From: Candidatus Parcubacteria bacterium
GTDB taxonomy: Bacteria > Patescibacteriota > Minisyncoccia > Phycocordibacterales > UBA918
Assembly: GCA_009995385.1 (NCBI GenBank)
Contig: JAACPT010000005.1
Coordinates: 1 to 39,360 of the forward strand
Direction: 5' to 3'
Length of the DNA: 39,360 bases
Under the pieces are notes generated by a model, which saw only the letters and a program-made list of their open reading frames with translations, made no database searches and was not told the origin of the DNA. This document shows, one piece after another, positions 24,063-33,306 of this stretch. Position 1 is the stretch's first letter; each line of letters begins with the position of its first letter. A program made the translations under genes and the position numbers.

Positions 24063-24734
24063 ATGCATTTCCATGTCATCACATTATTTCCCGAGGTCTG
24101 TCAAACATACACTGATTCGGGTGTCCTTGGTCGTGCTCAAAAGACTGATAAAGGAAGGGGGGCGAAGGTGCGGGGAAAAAAGATACAGGTGAGCTACTAC
24201 ACCCCGCGAGATTTCACGACAGATAAGCATCGTAAAGTAGATGATAAACCGTATGGCGGTGGACCAGGGATGGTTATGAAAGCCGAGCCAATCATAAAAG
24301 CCTGGGAAAAAGCGGTGGGGAGAAAAAGAGATATATCAAAGGTAAAGACGCTCATCATGTCACCACGCGGACGTTCGTTTACTCAGTCTTGTGCCAAAGA
24401 GTATGTCCAGAAATATGACCACCTGGTACTTATCTGTGGTCGCTATGAGGGGATTGATGCTCGTGTCGTAGAAGCACTAGGGGCTGAAGAAATAAGTATT
24501 GGAGATTTTATCTTAACGGGAGGAGAATTACCGGCGCTTTCTATCATTGATGCTACAGCCCGACAGATTGCAGGTGTGCTTGGTGCACATGAGTCACTTG
24601 AAGAAGAACGAGCCACCACCGGTGAAACGTACACCCGTCCGGAAGAATTCATCTATAAGAAAAAACTGTTTTCGGTACCGAAAGTATTTGTTGGAGGAAA
24701 TCACGCTGAGATTGAGAAGCGCCGGCAACAATAG
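24063..24734 (+). CDS. trmD: tRNA (guanine37-N1)-methyltransferase
   Basis: Methylates G37 next to the anticodon in tRNAs with G36, using S-adenosylmethionine, which prevents frameshifts. The 223-residue SPOUT enzyme begins with MHFHVITLFPE and contains KPYGGGPGMVMK, the GRYEGIDARV segment and the knot region ISIGDFILTGGELPALS that binds the cofactor. The C-terminal end (EEFIYKKKLFSVPKVF, GNHAEIEKRR) matches the family. Length is a little below the usual 240-250. It is separated from khpA by a terminator and has its own leaderless promoter. Confidence 0.96.
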   Translation: MHFHVITLFPEVCQTYTDSGVLGRAQKTDKGRGAKVRGKKIQVSYYTPRDFTTDKHRKVDDKPYGGGPGMVMKAEPIIKAWEKAVGRKRDISKVKTLIMSPRGRSFTQSCAKEYVQKYDHLVLICGRYEGIDARVVEALGAEEISIGDFILTGGELPALSIIDATARQIAGVLGAHESLEEERATTGETYTRPEEFIYKKKLFSVPKVFVGGNHAEIEKRRQQ

Positions 24735-24831
24735 TGGCATTTGCAAGAAAAAATGGTTTGATTGCTGTGTCATACTAAAAAACCTCCACTCATGGTACTA
24801 TTTTTCTATCGTTAATAGCTAACCATTTTGT

Positions 24832-25245
24832 ATGGAATTAGAAAATAAAGAAGAAGTAAAAGTCGCTGCGGAAGAAACTAAAAATGTTCCAGAAGAGACC
24901 GTAGCAAAAACGACTGACGCACCATCATCAGCACCGAAGCTCTCATTTTCAGTGATTGGATATATACTTCCGTTTCTTTTTTTCTTGCCACTACTAGATG
25001 AAAAGACCAAACGCGATCCAATGGTCAAATTTCATGCTAATCAGCAATTGTTACTGTTGATTTTGATTGGTGGTGTGTATCTTCTCCACAGCACTGTTTT
25101 GGCGGTCCTTTCTTCATTTGGCTATTTCGTAATGCAGTTACTGAGTGTAGGTATAATCATCTTGATTGCAATTGGTGCCTATAATGCCCAAAGAGGGAAA
25201 ATGAATGAACTACCGTACGTTGGACAGTTCAGAATCTTGAAATAG
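24832..25245 (+). CDS. Small multi-pass membrane protein (DUF4870-like)
   Basis: A 137-residue protein. About 40 acidic, Ala/Thr/Pro-rich N-terminal residues are followed by three probable membrane helices (VIGYILPFLFFLPLL; LLLLILIGGVYLLHSTVL; LLSVGIIILIAIGAY). The motif KFHANQQLLLLI after the first helix resembles the FHxxQ signature of the DUF4870 / TIC20-like family. Function is unknown. A possible extended -10 TGGTACTAT lies at 24794-24802, 29 nt before the ATG. The imperfect palindrome at 25271-25299 follows the gene but has no T run. Confidence 0.72.
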   Translation: MELENKEEVKVAAEETKNVPEETVAKTTDAPSSAPKLSFSVIGYILPFLFFLPLLDEKTKRDPMVKFHANQQLLLLILIGGVYLLHSTVLAVLSSFGYFVMQLLSVGIIILIAIGAYNAQRGKMNELPYVGQFRILK

Positions 25246-25270
25246 GCAGAACATACTATTTAATTAAAAA

Positions 25271-25300
25271 TATAGAGAACCTATCCCTAGGTTCGCTATT
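25271..25300. repeat. Near-perfect palindrome upstream of the rpoB promoter
   Basis: ATAG plus GAACCTA pairs with TAGGTTC plus CTAT around a TCCC loop, with one A-G mismatch. It touches the -35 of the rpoB promoter (25299-25304). No T run follows, so it may be an operator rather than a terminator. Confidence 0.5.
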
Positions 25301-25326
25301 GCGTATTTTACGAAAAGCGGTATACT
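25299..25326 (+). promoter_or_regulatory. rpoB-rpoC promoter
   Basis: TTGCGT (25299-25304), 16-nt spacer, GGTATACT (TATACT 25321-25326). Start near 25333 gives a leader of about 224 nt before ATG 25557. The leader has no ribosomal protein gene. It contains a weak terminator-like hairpin ATCAC/GTGAT (25441-25454) followed by TTTTTATT. Confidence 0.6.
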
Positions 25327-25556
25327 ACCGACCACAAACGCAAGTCAATGCGATCTCGAGTGAGTCAAGGTGGAGAGATTCAGATACGCGGGGGTAAAGA
25401 GCACCGTTTACTAGATAATGGATGTGTGTAGTAAAGGGTAATCACAGTCGTGATGTTTTTATTCATCGGGTAGGAAATGGTAGTGAGCAAGAGCGCGTTG
25501 GCGTGCCCTTTTGTTCTGTACCAATTTTAACTCAATCATACTTAGATTATAACGTT

Positions 25557-28500
25557 ATGAGCAAACAAGAGATTTCAGTTGGTCAGTGGCCACAGAAGCG
25601 CTTCGAGAAAGCGGCTGCACCACGAATACCACTACCAGACCTCATTGAACCGCAGCGTGAAAGCTACAAGTGGTTTGTTGAGACGGCTTTGAAAGAGATC
25701 TTCAAGGAATTTTCTCCGATTACCGACTACTCAGAGAAAAAGTTTGAGATGCAGTTCAAGAAGTATGAACTTGGTGCACCAAAGTACTCGCCAGAATTTG
25801 CGTGGCAGAATAAGCGTACCTACGAAGCACCATTGCGGGCTACGGTCGTACTAAAAAATAAAACGTTCGAGTCCGAAAAGGAGCAAGAAATCTTCATGAC
25901 TGATATTCCAGTGATGACTGATAACGGTACCTTTATCATCAACGGCGTCGAACGAGTCATTGTGCCACAGCTCGCACGTAGTTACGGTATTTTCTTTACT
26001 GCTGCTGAAACAAAAGGTAAGACTCTCTTCGGGGCAAAGATTATTCCAGCACGCGGGGCGTGGGTTGAAATTGAATCTGAAGCTGACGGCGTCGTCTACG
26101 TAAAGATTGACCGCAAGAAGAAATTCCCAATTTCTTCTTTGCTTCGTGTTCTTGGTCTCACCAAAGACACTGAAATGATCAAGCTTGTGAAAGGAATTGA
26201 ACGAGGGGAAGAGTACATGAAGGCTACACTAGCCAAAGATCCAGCCAAGACGGCTGACGATTCATATATCGAAATCTACCGACGTCTACGTGACGGCGAT
26301 TTAGCGACGGTCGAAAACGCCCGTGAGTTTGTCGATTCCATTTTTGCACCGGAACGCTACGACCTTTCAGAAATTGGTCGCCACCATTTCAATGGTCGTT
26401 TTGGTTTGCCAACCGACGCCAAGGCAACTGCCAACCGTACGGTTACCACCGAGGACCTCAAGCTCATCCTCAAGCACATCATTGAGAGTAATCACGATGC
26501 TTCCGCACTTCCTGACGACATCGACCACCTTGGTTTCCGTCGCGTGCGCTACTTTGGTGAAATGCTCCAGCAGCGCGTGCGTGTCGGTATGACCCGCATG
26601 AAGCGAAACATCCAAGACCGTATGTCTACCATTGAGGCTGAGACTTCACTGCCGATGCAGATCATCAACCCTCGACCACTCCAGGCTGCGATTAAAGAAT
26701 TCTTCACGACTAACCAGCTCTCCCAATTTTCACAACAGCAAAACATCCTCGCTGAATTGGAACACCTCCGCACGCTTTCAGCGCTTGGACCAGGTGGATT
26801 GACGCGAGAAAGAGCGAGTTTTGAAGTGCGTGACATCCATCCATCGCACTACGGTCGACTCTGTCCAATCCAGACTCCGGAAGGACCAAATATTGGTCTT
26901 ATCCTTCGTCTTTCGATGTATTCTCGCGTGAACCGCTTCGGTATTATCGAGACGCCATATCTTAAGGTTAATAAGGGTAAATTGACCGATGAGGTAATTT
27001 ACATGAACGCTCATGAGGAAGAAGGGTTTACGATCGCCCACGCAGCAATTGAGATTGATGAAAAAGGAAAAATCAAACCAGAACTCGTCGAGGCTCGATT
27101 CAAAGGTGAGCCGCGCATTGTGTCTCGTGAGAGCATTGATTACATTGACGTCGCTACCAACCAAGCCTTCTCTGTAGCTACCTCAATGATTCCGTTCCTC
27201 AACCACGATGATGCCAACCGTACCCTCATGGGATCGAATATGCAGAAGCAATCAACACCATGTATTGTTCCTGAAGCACCAATTGTTGCCACTGGTGTAG
27301 AAACTGGAGTGGCTCGTGACATCGGTCGTGTACTCTACGCGCTCGAAGCTGGTGAAGTGGTTGCCGTCGATGCCCGTAAAATTATTATAAAAAACAAGGA
27401 TGGTAAAGATCATGAATACCCGCTCACCCAACTGCAGCGTACAAACGATTTTTCTGCCTTTATGCATCGTCCAGCGGTATCGCTTGGGCAAAAAGTAAAA
27501 CGTGGTGATTTGCTTGCCGATACCACTTCAACCGATAATGGGCAGATTGCCGTTGGGCAGAATGCGTTTGTGGCCTTCATGAGTTGGAACGGTGCTAACT
27601 ACGAGGATGCTATTGTCATCTCGGAGCGACTTGTGAAACAGGCGAAATTCTCGTCAATCCACCTCGATGAACTCGATGTGGCAGTACGAGATACCAAGCT
27701 TGGACCAGAGGTTACTACTCCAGATATCCCAAACGTCTCAGAACTAAAACTTCGTAACCTTGATGAAACAGGAGTCATCCGCATTGGTGCGGAAGTTCGT
27801 ACGGGAGACATCTTGGTTGGTAAGGTAACACCAAAAGGTGAAACACAACTTACACCAGAGGAGCGATTGCTTCGTTCAATTTTCGGTGAAAAAGCTAAAG
27901 ATGTAAAAGACACCTCACTTCGCCTTGAAGCTGGAAAGCGTGGACGTGTCATCGGTGTGAAGATCTTCTCACGTGAAAATGGCGATCAACTCGAAAGTGG
28001 TGTGATCAAGCGAATCCATATTACGGTCGCCCAAGTGCGTAACGTATCAGTCGGTGACAAACTCGCTGGTCGTCACGGTAACAAAGGCGTTATCTCTCGT
28101 ATCCTTCCAGAAGAAGATATGCCGTTTACTGAGGATGGACTACCAATTGACGTCCTTCTTACTCCACTCGGTGTACCAAGTCGTATGAACCTCGGTCAGA
28201 TTCTTGAACTGCACTTGGGAATGGCCGCGAATACGCTTGGATACCAGGCTGTCGTTCCACCATTTGCGGGAGCAAATGAGAAGGATGTAAAAAATGAATT
28301 GGTCTCAGCAGGCTTGCCTCCTGATGGTAAAATACAGCTTCGTGATGGGCATACGGGTGAATTATTTGCGCAGAAGACGGCGGTGGGATATATGTACATC
28401 CTAAAGTTGCATCACATGGTGGAAGATAAAATCCATATGCGATCGATTGGGCCGTACTCACTCATTACCCAGCAACCACTTGGCGGTAAAGCGCAGATTG

Positions 28501-28760
28501 GTGGACAACGTTTCGGAGAAATGGAAGTGTGGGCACTCCTTGGATATGGAGCGGCGTACACACTTCGAGAAATGCTCACTATCAAATCTGACGATATTGT
28601 CGGACGTTCAGCCGCCTTTGACGCGATTGTTCGCGGAGAAAAGATTGCACACCCACATACCCCAGCAGCGTTCAATGTACTCCTTAACCAGCTCCGTGGG
28701 CTTGCTCTTGATGTAAAACTCGAGAAAGAAGAAGTGCGCCGTAATTATGAGAACAACTAA
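25557..28760 (+). CDS. rpoB: RNA polymerase beta subunit
   Basis: Core subunit of RNA polymerase, 1067 residues from ATG 25557. The frame is open to ATG 25422, but the family alignment starts at MSKQEISVGQWPQKRFEK, so the downstream ATG is chosen. Conserved blocks include GTFIINGVERVIVPQLARS, the rifampicin region FFTTNQLSQFSQQQN with RERASFEVRDIHPSHYGR, PNIGLILRLS and the C-terminal MEVWALLGYGAAYTLREML. The sequence is short because lineage-specific insertions of enterobacteria are absent. rpoC starts 5 nt after the stop, making a two-gene operon. No rplJ or rplL precedes it. Confidence 0.98.
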   Translation: MSKQEISVGQWPQKRFEKAAAPRIPLPDLIEPQRESYKWFVETALKEIFKEFSPITDYSEKKFEMQFKKYELGAPKYSPEFAWQNKRTYEAPLRATVVLKNKTFESEKEQEIFMTDIPVMTDNGTFIINGVERVIVPQLARSYGIFFTAAETKGKTLFGAKIIPARGAWVEIESEADGVVYVKIDRKKKFPISSLLRVLGLTKDTEMIKLVKGIERGEEYMKATLAKDPAKTADDSYIEIYRRLRDGDLATVENAREFVDSIFAPERYDLSEIGRHHFNGRFGLPTDAKATANRTVTTEDLKLILKHIIESNHDASALPDDIDHLGFRRVRYFGEMLQQRVRVGMTRMKRNIQDRMSTIEAETSLPMQIINPRPLQAAIKEFFTTNQLSQFSQQQNILAELEHLRTLSALGPGGLTRERASFEVRDIHPSHYGRLCPIQTPEGPNIGLILRLSMYSRVNRFGIIETPYLKVNKGKLTDEVIYMNAHEEEGFTIAHAAIEIDEKGKIKPELVEARFKGEPRIVSRESIDYIDVATNQAFSVATSMIPFLNHDDANRTLMGSNMQKQSTPCIVPEAPIVATGVETGVARDIGRVLYALEAGEVVAVDARKIIIKNKDGKDHEYPLTQLQRTNDFSAFMHRPAVSLGQKVKRGDLLADTTSTDNGQIAVGQNAFVAFMSWNGANYEDAIVISERLVKQAKFSSIHLDELDVAVRDTKLGPEVTTPDIPNVSELKLRNLDETGVIRIGAEVRTGDILVGKVTPKGETQLTPEERLLRSIFGEKAKDVKDTSLRLEAGKRGRVIGVKIFSRENGDQLESGVIKRIHITVAQVRNVSVGDKLAGRHGNKGVISRILPEEDMPFTEDGLPIDVLLTPLGVPSRMNLGQILELHLGMAANTLGYQAVVPPFAGANEKDVKNELVSAGLPPDGKIQLRDGHTGELFAQKTAVGYMYILKLHHMVEDKIHMRSIGPYSLITQQPLGGKAQIGGQRFGEMEVWALLGYGAAYTLREMLTIKSDDIVGRSAAFDAIVRGEKIAHPHTPAAFNVLLNQLRGLALDVKLEKEEVRRNYENN

Positions 28761-28765
28761 TCTTC

Positions 28766-31700
28766 ATGACTATGTCTAACGAATCAACATTCAAGAAAAC
28801 AGAGTTCAAAAAGCCAGCACCGGCTCCAACAAACTATACTGGTGTGAGTCTTAAACTCGCTTCACCAGAGACTATTCTCGAATGGTCATGGGGTGAGGTG
28901 ACTAAACCAGAGACCATCAATTACCGCACGCAGCGACCAGAAAAACATGGTCTTTTCGATGAACGTATCTTCGGACCGGTTGAGGATTATGAATGTAGTT
29001 GCAAGAAGTACCGTGGCATTCGCTACAAGGGTATTGTCTGTGAAAAGTGCGGCGTAGAAATTACTCGCGCCATTGTCCGTCGTGAACGTATGGGTCACAT
29101 TGATCTTTGTGTACCAGTGTCACATATTTGGTTCCTTCGTGGTGTACCAAGTCGTATCGCGATGATTCTCGGTATCACTGCCTCTTCAGTAGAAAAGGTA
29201 GTCTACTTTGCTGGATACATTGTGACGAAAGTCAGCGAAAGTGACCGAGCCCGTATTCTCTCAGAACTCGATACTGAATTTAAGACGAAAATCAAGAGTC
29301 TCGCCAACGAAGAAGCTCGTGAAGCACTTAAAGTGCGTATGGATGAGGTGAAAAAAGAAATCGAAAGTATCAATCTCGGTGTGGTGCTTGATGAGATAAC
29401 ATTTCACAAATTCTCTATTAAGTACAGTACACTCTTTGAAGCACGGATTGGTGCGGAAGCAATTTTCGACCTTTTCAAGAATCTCGATTTAGCAAAACTA
29501 GCCATTGAATTAGAGGAACGGTACACCAAAGCTGGAGCCATGGAGCGATTAAAACTCGATAAACGATTAGCGCTGATTCGCGGTATGCTGAATGCTGGAG
29601 TCCGACCAGAATGGCTTTTCCTCACTCGTATCCCAGTAGTGCCACCAGCAATCCGTCCAATGGTAGCGCTTGAAGGCGGGCGTCACGCTTCTTCAGATCT
29701 CAATGACCTATACCGGCGCGTGATTAACCGCAATAATCGTCTCAAGAAACTGATTGATATTCAGGCGCCAGACGTTATTCTCCGAAACGAGAAGCGTATC
29801 CTCCAAGAAGCAGTAGACGCACTCATTGATAATTCTATCCGCCATGGCGGTGGTGCATACTCAGTGATGAGTCAGGCACAACGCCGTCCGCTCAAGTCAC
29901 TTTCTGACTACCTTAAGAGTAAACAAGGATATTTCCGTCAAAACTTGCTTGGGAAGCGTGTTGACTACTCTGGACGATCGGTGATTGTAATCGGTCCAGA
30001 ACTTGCTCTTGACCAGTGTGGTCTTCCTAAACACATGGCACTTGAACTCTTTCGACCATTTGTGATTGCGGTGCTGCTTAAGCAAGAACTGGCGTATAAC
30101 ATTCGAGGTGCCGGCCGTCTGATTGAAGATGGTGTACCAGAAGTGTGGGCAATCTTGGAAGATATCATTAAGCATAAGTATGTGCTCCTCAACCGTGCAC
30201 CGACACTGCACCGACAGGGTATCCAGGCGTTTCGACCGGTATTGATTGAGGGTAATGCTATTCAGGTGCACCCACTCGTTTGTCGCGCGTTTAACGCTGA
30301 CTTTGACGGTGACCAGATGGCGGTACACGTACCACTCTCAGATGAAGCACAACTTGAAGCAAAGACCATCATTTCAGCCAACAAAAACATCCTGAAACCA
30401 GGATCATCAGAACCAGTGGTATCTGAAAAGCTCCTTGATATGGCACTTGGTGCGTACTGGATGACTAAAATTGTTGAAGGAGCAAAAGGCGAGGGTAAAT
30501 ACTTCGCTTCACCAAATGATGCTATCAATGCGCATGATTACGGGGTGATTGATTTCCGTGCCAAGGTTAAGGTGCTTGCAACCGATACACCAAAATACGC
30601 ACAGTATGAGAATAAGATTTTTGAGACAACAGTTGGTCGTCTACTCTTTAACTCGGTACTTCCTAGTGACCATATGTTCATTAATGACGTGGTGGTACAA
30701 CGAACACTCTTTACGGTTATTATCGATATCATCGATGATCGTGGAACCCAAGCCGTGCCAGCGATTGTAGATAAACTCAAGAAATTTGGGCTTCGCTACG
30801 CAACGCTCTCAGGAACAACGTGGGGTATTGATGAAGTGATTGTACCAGCGCAAAAAGTGGCGATTGTTGCAGCCGCCCGAGCAGAGGAGAAAACGATAAT
30901 CGAACATTACGGAGAAGGGCTACTTTCACGTGATGAACGACGACGCATGATTGTTGGCATCTGGCACCGTGCGAAGACAGAGATTGAAAAAGCACTACCA
31001 GAAACACTCAGTGAAAACGGTTCAGCCTATGAAATGTGGAAGTCGGGCGCTCGAGGATCACTCGGACAGATTGCTCAGATGGCCGGTATGAAAGGACTGA
31101 TTGTTAACACTCGTGGAGAGACACTCGAAACGCCGGTTATTTCCTCAATGAAAGAAGGACTAACACCGATTGAATACTTCAATACGACACACGGTTCACG
31201 TAAAGGTCTCGCTGACACTGCACTTCAGACTGCTAAAGCAGGGTACCTCACGCGTCGTCTCTTTGTGGTAGCGCAAGATGCAATTATTACTGAGCCCGAT
31301 TGTAAAACAAAGAAAGGTACAAAGATTAGCCGCATATCAGCCTCAGGAATTGAAATCGCTTTTTCTAAAGCAATCAAGGGTCGCATTCTTTCTGAAGACG
31401 CAGTTGATGCAAAAGGAAATGTCATTTTCAAAAAAGGGCACTTGCTCAGTCGTCGTGAAGCTATCATGGTTGAGGAATCTACCTGTGAAGCGGTCGTTGT
31501 TCGATCACCGATGACCTGTAAGACTCTGCGCGGTGTTTGTCAGCAGTGTTACGGTATTGACCTCACGACTAATGAACTGGTTGATATTGGAGAAGCAGTC
31601 GGAACCGTAGCCGCCCAAGCGATTGGTGAACCAGGTACACAGCTCACTATGAACACTAAACACGCCGGAGGAGCAGCATCGGCTGGGGGTGATGTAACCC

Positions 31701-32455
31701 AAGGTTTACCGCGTGTAGAAGAAGTGTTTGAAAAGCGCCAACCAAAGATTCCGGCGATTGTTGCGAAGTATGGCGGAATTGTGACTGACATCCGTACAGA
31801 GGGACGTGAAAAGGTAATTGTTGTAACGCCAGATATGAGTGCAGCGGGAGCACCCAAGAAGAAAGATGCAACTGAGTACGAATCGCACTATCGTCGTGTG
31901 GTGGTTGTCTCAAAAGGTGATGAAATCAAAGCGGGTCAATTACTGACGGATGGTTCAGCACACCTGCCAGAACTCTTTAAGTACGGTGGACAAGAAGTCA
32001 CTCAAGACTACATCATCTCTGAAGTGAATAAGATTTATGAACTTCAAGGTGTGACCATTGCCCGTAAGCACATTGAGCTTATTGTGAAGCAAATGATGTC
32101 ACGAGTAAAAATCACCCATCGTGGTGATAGCCCATTCACTATTGGTGAGGTAGTAGAAGAGTGGATTATGGTAGAGGTCAATGAGAAATTGAAGACAGAA
32201 GGAAAGGAGTTGGCAAAGGGTGATCATCTCATTCTTGGTATCACTGAAACATCACTTTCACGGAAGAGCTTCCTCTCAGCTGCCTCATTCCAAAACACCA
32301 CTCGTGTACTCATTAATGCTGCAGTGAAGGGAAGCCATGATAGTCTCTCTGGACTTATGGAAAATGTCATTATTGGTAAGTTGATTCCAGCTGGTTCTGG
32401 CTTCAAGGGAAGTAAGAAATACCAAATGATAGAGGACCTGCAAAAAAGTCGATAG
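28766..32455 (+). CDS. rpoC: RNA polymerase beta' subunit
   Basis: Core subunit carrying the catalytic magnesium site: FNADFDGDQMAVHVPLS with Asp512, Asp514 and Asp516. The N-terminal zinc finger CSCKKYRGIRYKGIVCEKC and the second zinc site CEAVVVRSPMTC with GVCQQC are intact. The clamp, bridge helix and trigger loop segments (STRKGLADTALQTAKAGYLTRR-like at the expected place) are in order. Length is 1229 residues. ATG 28772 (MSNEST) is an alternative start. It ends in a strong terminator. Confidence 0.98.
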   Translation: MTMSNESTFKKTEFKKPAPAPTNYTGVSLKLASPETILEWSWGEVTKPETINYRTQRPEKHGLFDERIFGPVEDYECSCKKYRGIRYKGIVCEKCGVEITRAIVRRERMGHIDLCVPVSHIWFLRGVPSRIAMILGITASSVEKVVYFAGYIVTKVSESDRARILSELDTEFKTKIKSLANEEAREALKVRMDEVKKEIESINLGVVLDEITFHKFSIKYSTLFEARIGAEAIFDLFKNLDLAKLAIELEERYTKAGAMERLKLDKRLALIRGMLNAGVRPEWLFLTRIPVVPPAIRPMVALEGGRHASSDLNDLYRRVINRNNRLKKLIDIQAPDVILRNEKRILQEAVDALIDNSIRHGGGAYSVMSQAQRRPLKSLSDYLKSKQGYFRQNLLGKRVDYSGRSVIVIGPELALDQCGLPKHMALELFRPFVIAVLLKQELAYNIRGAGRLIEDGVPEVWAILEDIIKHKYVLLNRAPTLHRQGIQAFRPVLIEGNAIQVHPLVCRAFNADFDGDQMAVHVPLSDEAQLEAKTIISANKNILKPGSSEPVVSEKLLDMALGAYWMTKIVEGAKGEGKYFASPNDAINAHDYGVIDFRAKVKVLATDTPKYAQYENKIFETTVGRLLFNSVLPSDHMFINDVVVQRTLFTVIIDIIDDRGTQAVPAIVDKLKKFGLRYATLSGTTWGIDEVIVPAQKVAIVAAARAEEKTIIEHYGEGLLSRDERRRMIVGIWHRAKTEIEKALPETLSENGSAYEMWKSGARGSLGQIAQMAGMKGLIVNTRGETLETPVISSMKEGLTPIEYFNTTHGSRKGLADTALQTAKAGYLTRRLFVVAQDAIITEPDCKTKKGTKISRISASGIEIAFSKAIKGRILSEDAVDAKGNVIFKKGHLLSRREAIMVEESTCEAVVVRSPMTCKTLRGVCQQCYGIDLTTNELVDIGEAVGTVAAQAIGEPGTQLTMNTKHAGGAASAGGDVTQGLPRVEEVFEKRQPKIPAIVAKYGGIVTDIRTEGREKVIVVTPDMSAAGAPKKKDATEYESHYRRVVVVSKGDEIKAGQLLTDGSAHLPELFKYGGQEVTQDYIISEVNKIYELQGVTIARKHIELIVKQMMSRVKITHRGDSPFTIGEVVEEWIMVEVNEKLKTEGKELAKGDHLILGITETSLSRKSFLSAASFQNTTRVLINAAVKGSHDSLSGLMENVIIGKLIPAGSGFKGSKKYQMIEDLQKSR

Positions 32456-32471
32456 TTTTTCCGTCGAGGAT

Positions 32472-32502
32472 AAAAACCGAGCCTTATAGGCTCGGTTTTT
32501 AT
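32472..32502 (+). terminator. rpoBC terminator
   Basis: AAAAACCGAGCC (32472-32483) pairs perfectly with GGCTCGGTTTTT (32489-32500), loop TTATA. Confidence 0.95.
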
Positions 32503-32559
32503 TATAATTTTACTGTTCATAAGGATATGTGAACTGCGCTGTTTTCTCAAAAAATGACG

Positions 32560-32568
32560 TGATAAAAT
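32560..32568 (+). promoter_or_regulatory. Extended -10 of mgtC-like gene, leaderless
   Basis: TGATAAAAT ends 6 nt before ATG 32575; the predicted transcription start is the start codon. Confidence 0.55.
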
Positions 32569-32574
32569 CAATAA

Positions 32575-33252
32575 ATGGAAACACTACTTGGATTCTTTCA
32601 GTCATTTGTCCAGGCTTCATTTTGGAGTACTGTCACCGCAGTAGCAATTGCGGCACTAGTTGGAGGAGTTATTGGTATTGAACGAGAATACCGTGATAAA
32701 AGCGCAGGTTTTCGCACGATGATACTGATATCGGTTGGGTCTTGCTTGTTTACGGTATTTTCTCAGAAGATGGGGTATCCCGATGGAGAGACCACTCGCA
32801 TTGCTGCTTCAATTGTCGCCGGTATTGGTTTTTTGGGTGCGGGGGCAATTGTAAAAGACGGTCCAACAGTACGTGGTCTTACGACGGCGGCATCCATCTG
32901 GTTAGTGGCCTCACTAGGGATGGGGGCTGGTATCGGCGAATATGCATTGGTACTAACTACCACAGTGGTAGCATTAGTAGTGCTGCTCATGCTACCGCCA
33001 TTTGAACGTTGGTTAGACCGCTTACATGATTTTTCAGAATTTCACATTACGATTAAGAATACTGATCTGGCTGAGGAAAAAATACTTGATATTCTCGAAG
33101 CTCAAAAAATCGAGGTAGTTGAAGTGCGTCGCACAAAATTGGTCAAAGATGAACGAATTCTCCATATTAAAGCAAATATGGATCTGGTGCAGCATGAAGA
33201 ATTGGGTGCTGCTCTGGTCGCCAGTGCTACCGTTATTGCTGTCCACGATTAA
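32575..33252 (+). CDS. MgtC/SapB-family membrane protein
   Basis: A 225-residue protein with four to five membrane helices in the first 145 residues and a soluble C-terminal ACT-like domain. Family motifs: GGVIGIEREYRDKSAGFRT, IVAGIGFLGAGAI and RGLTTAASIWLVASLGMGAG. In pathogens MgtC is linked to magnesium limitation and control of the F-type ATP synthase; here a role in ion homeostasis is only inferred. It stands between rpoC and dnaG, with its own leaderless promoter. dnaG has a separate promoter 42 bases after the stop. Confidence 0.92.
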   Translation: METLLGFFQSFVQASFWSTVTAVAIAALVGGVIGIEREYRDKSAGFRTMILISVGSCLFTVFSQKMGYPDGETTRIAASIVAGIGFLGAGAIVKDGPTVRGLTTAASIWLVASLGMGAGIGEYALVLTTTVVALVVLLMLPPFERWLDRLHDFSEFHITIKNTDLAEEKILDILEAQKIEVVEVRRTKLVKDERILHIKANMDLVQHEELGAALVASATVIAVHD

Positions 33253-33269
33253 CTTACTCATACGCGCAA

Positions 33270-33299
33270 TTGTGCGAGTAGGTGTATTTTCGGTATACT
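33270..33299 (+). promoter_or_regulatory. dnaG promoter, leaderless
   Basis: TTGTGC (33270-33275), 18-nt spacer, TATACT (33294-33299). ATG 33307 follows after 7 nt. Confidence 0.6.
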
Positions 33300-33306
33300 A
33301 GTCACC

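Noticed and set aside
25422-25556. N-terminal extension of RpoB
   Set aside because: The encoded residues do not match the RpoB family, and the stretch contains leader hairpins.
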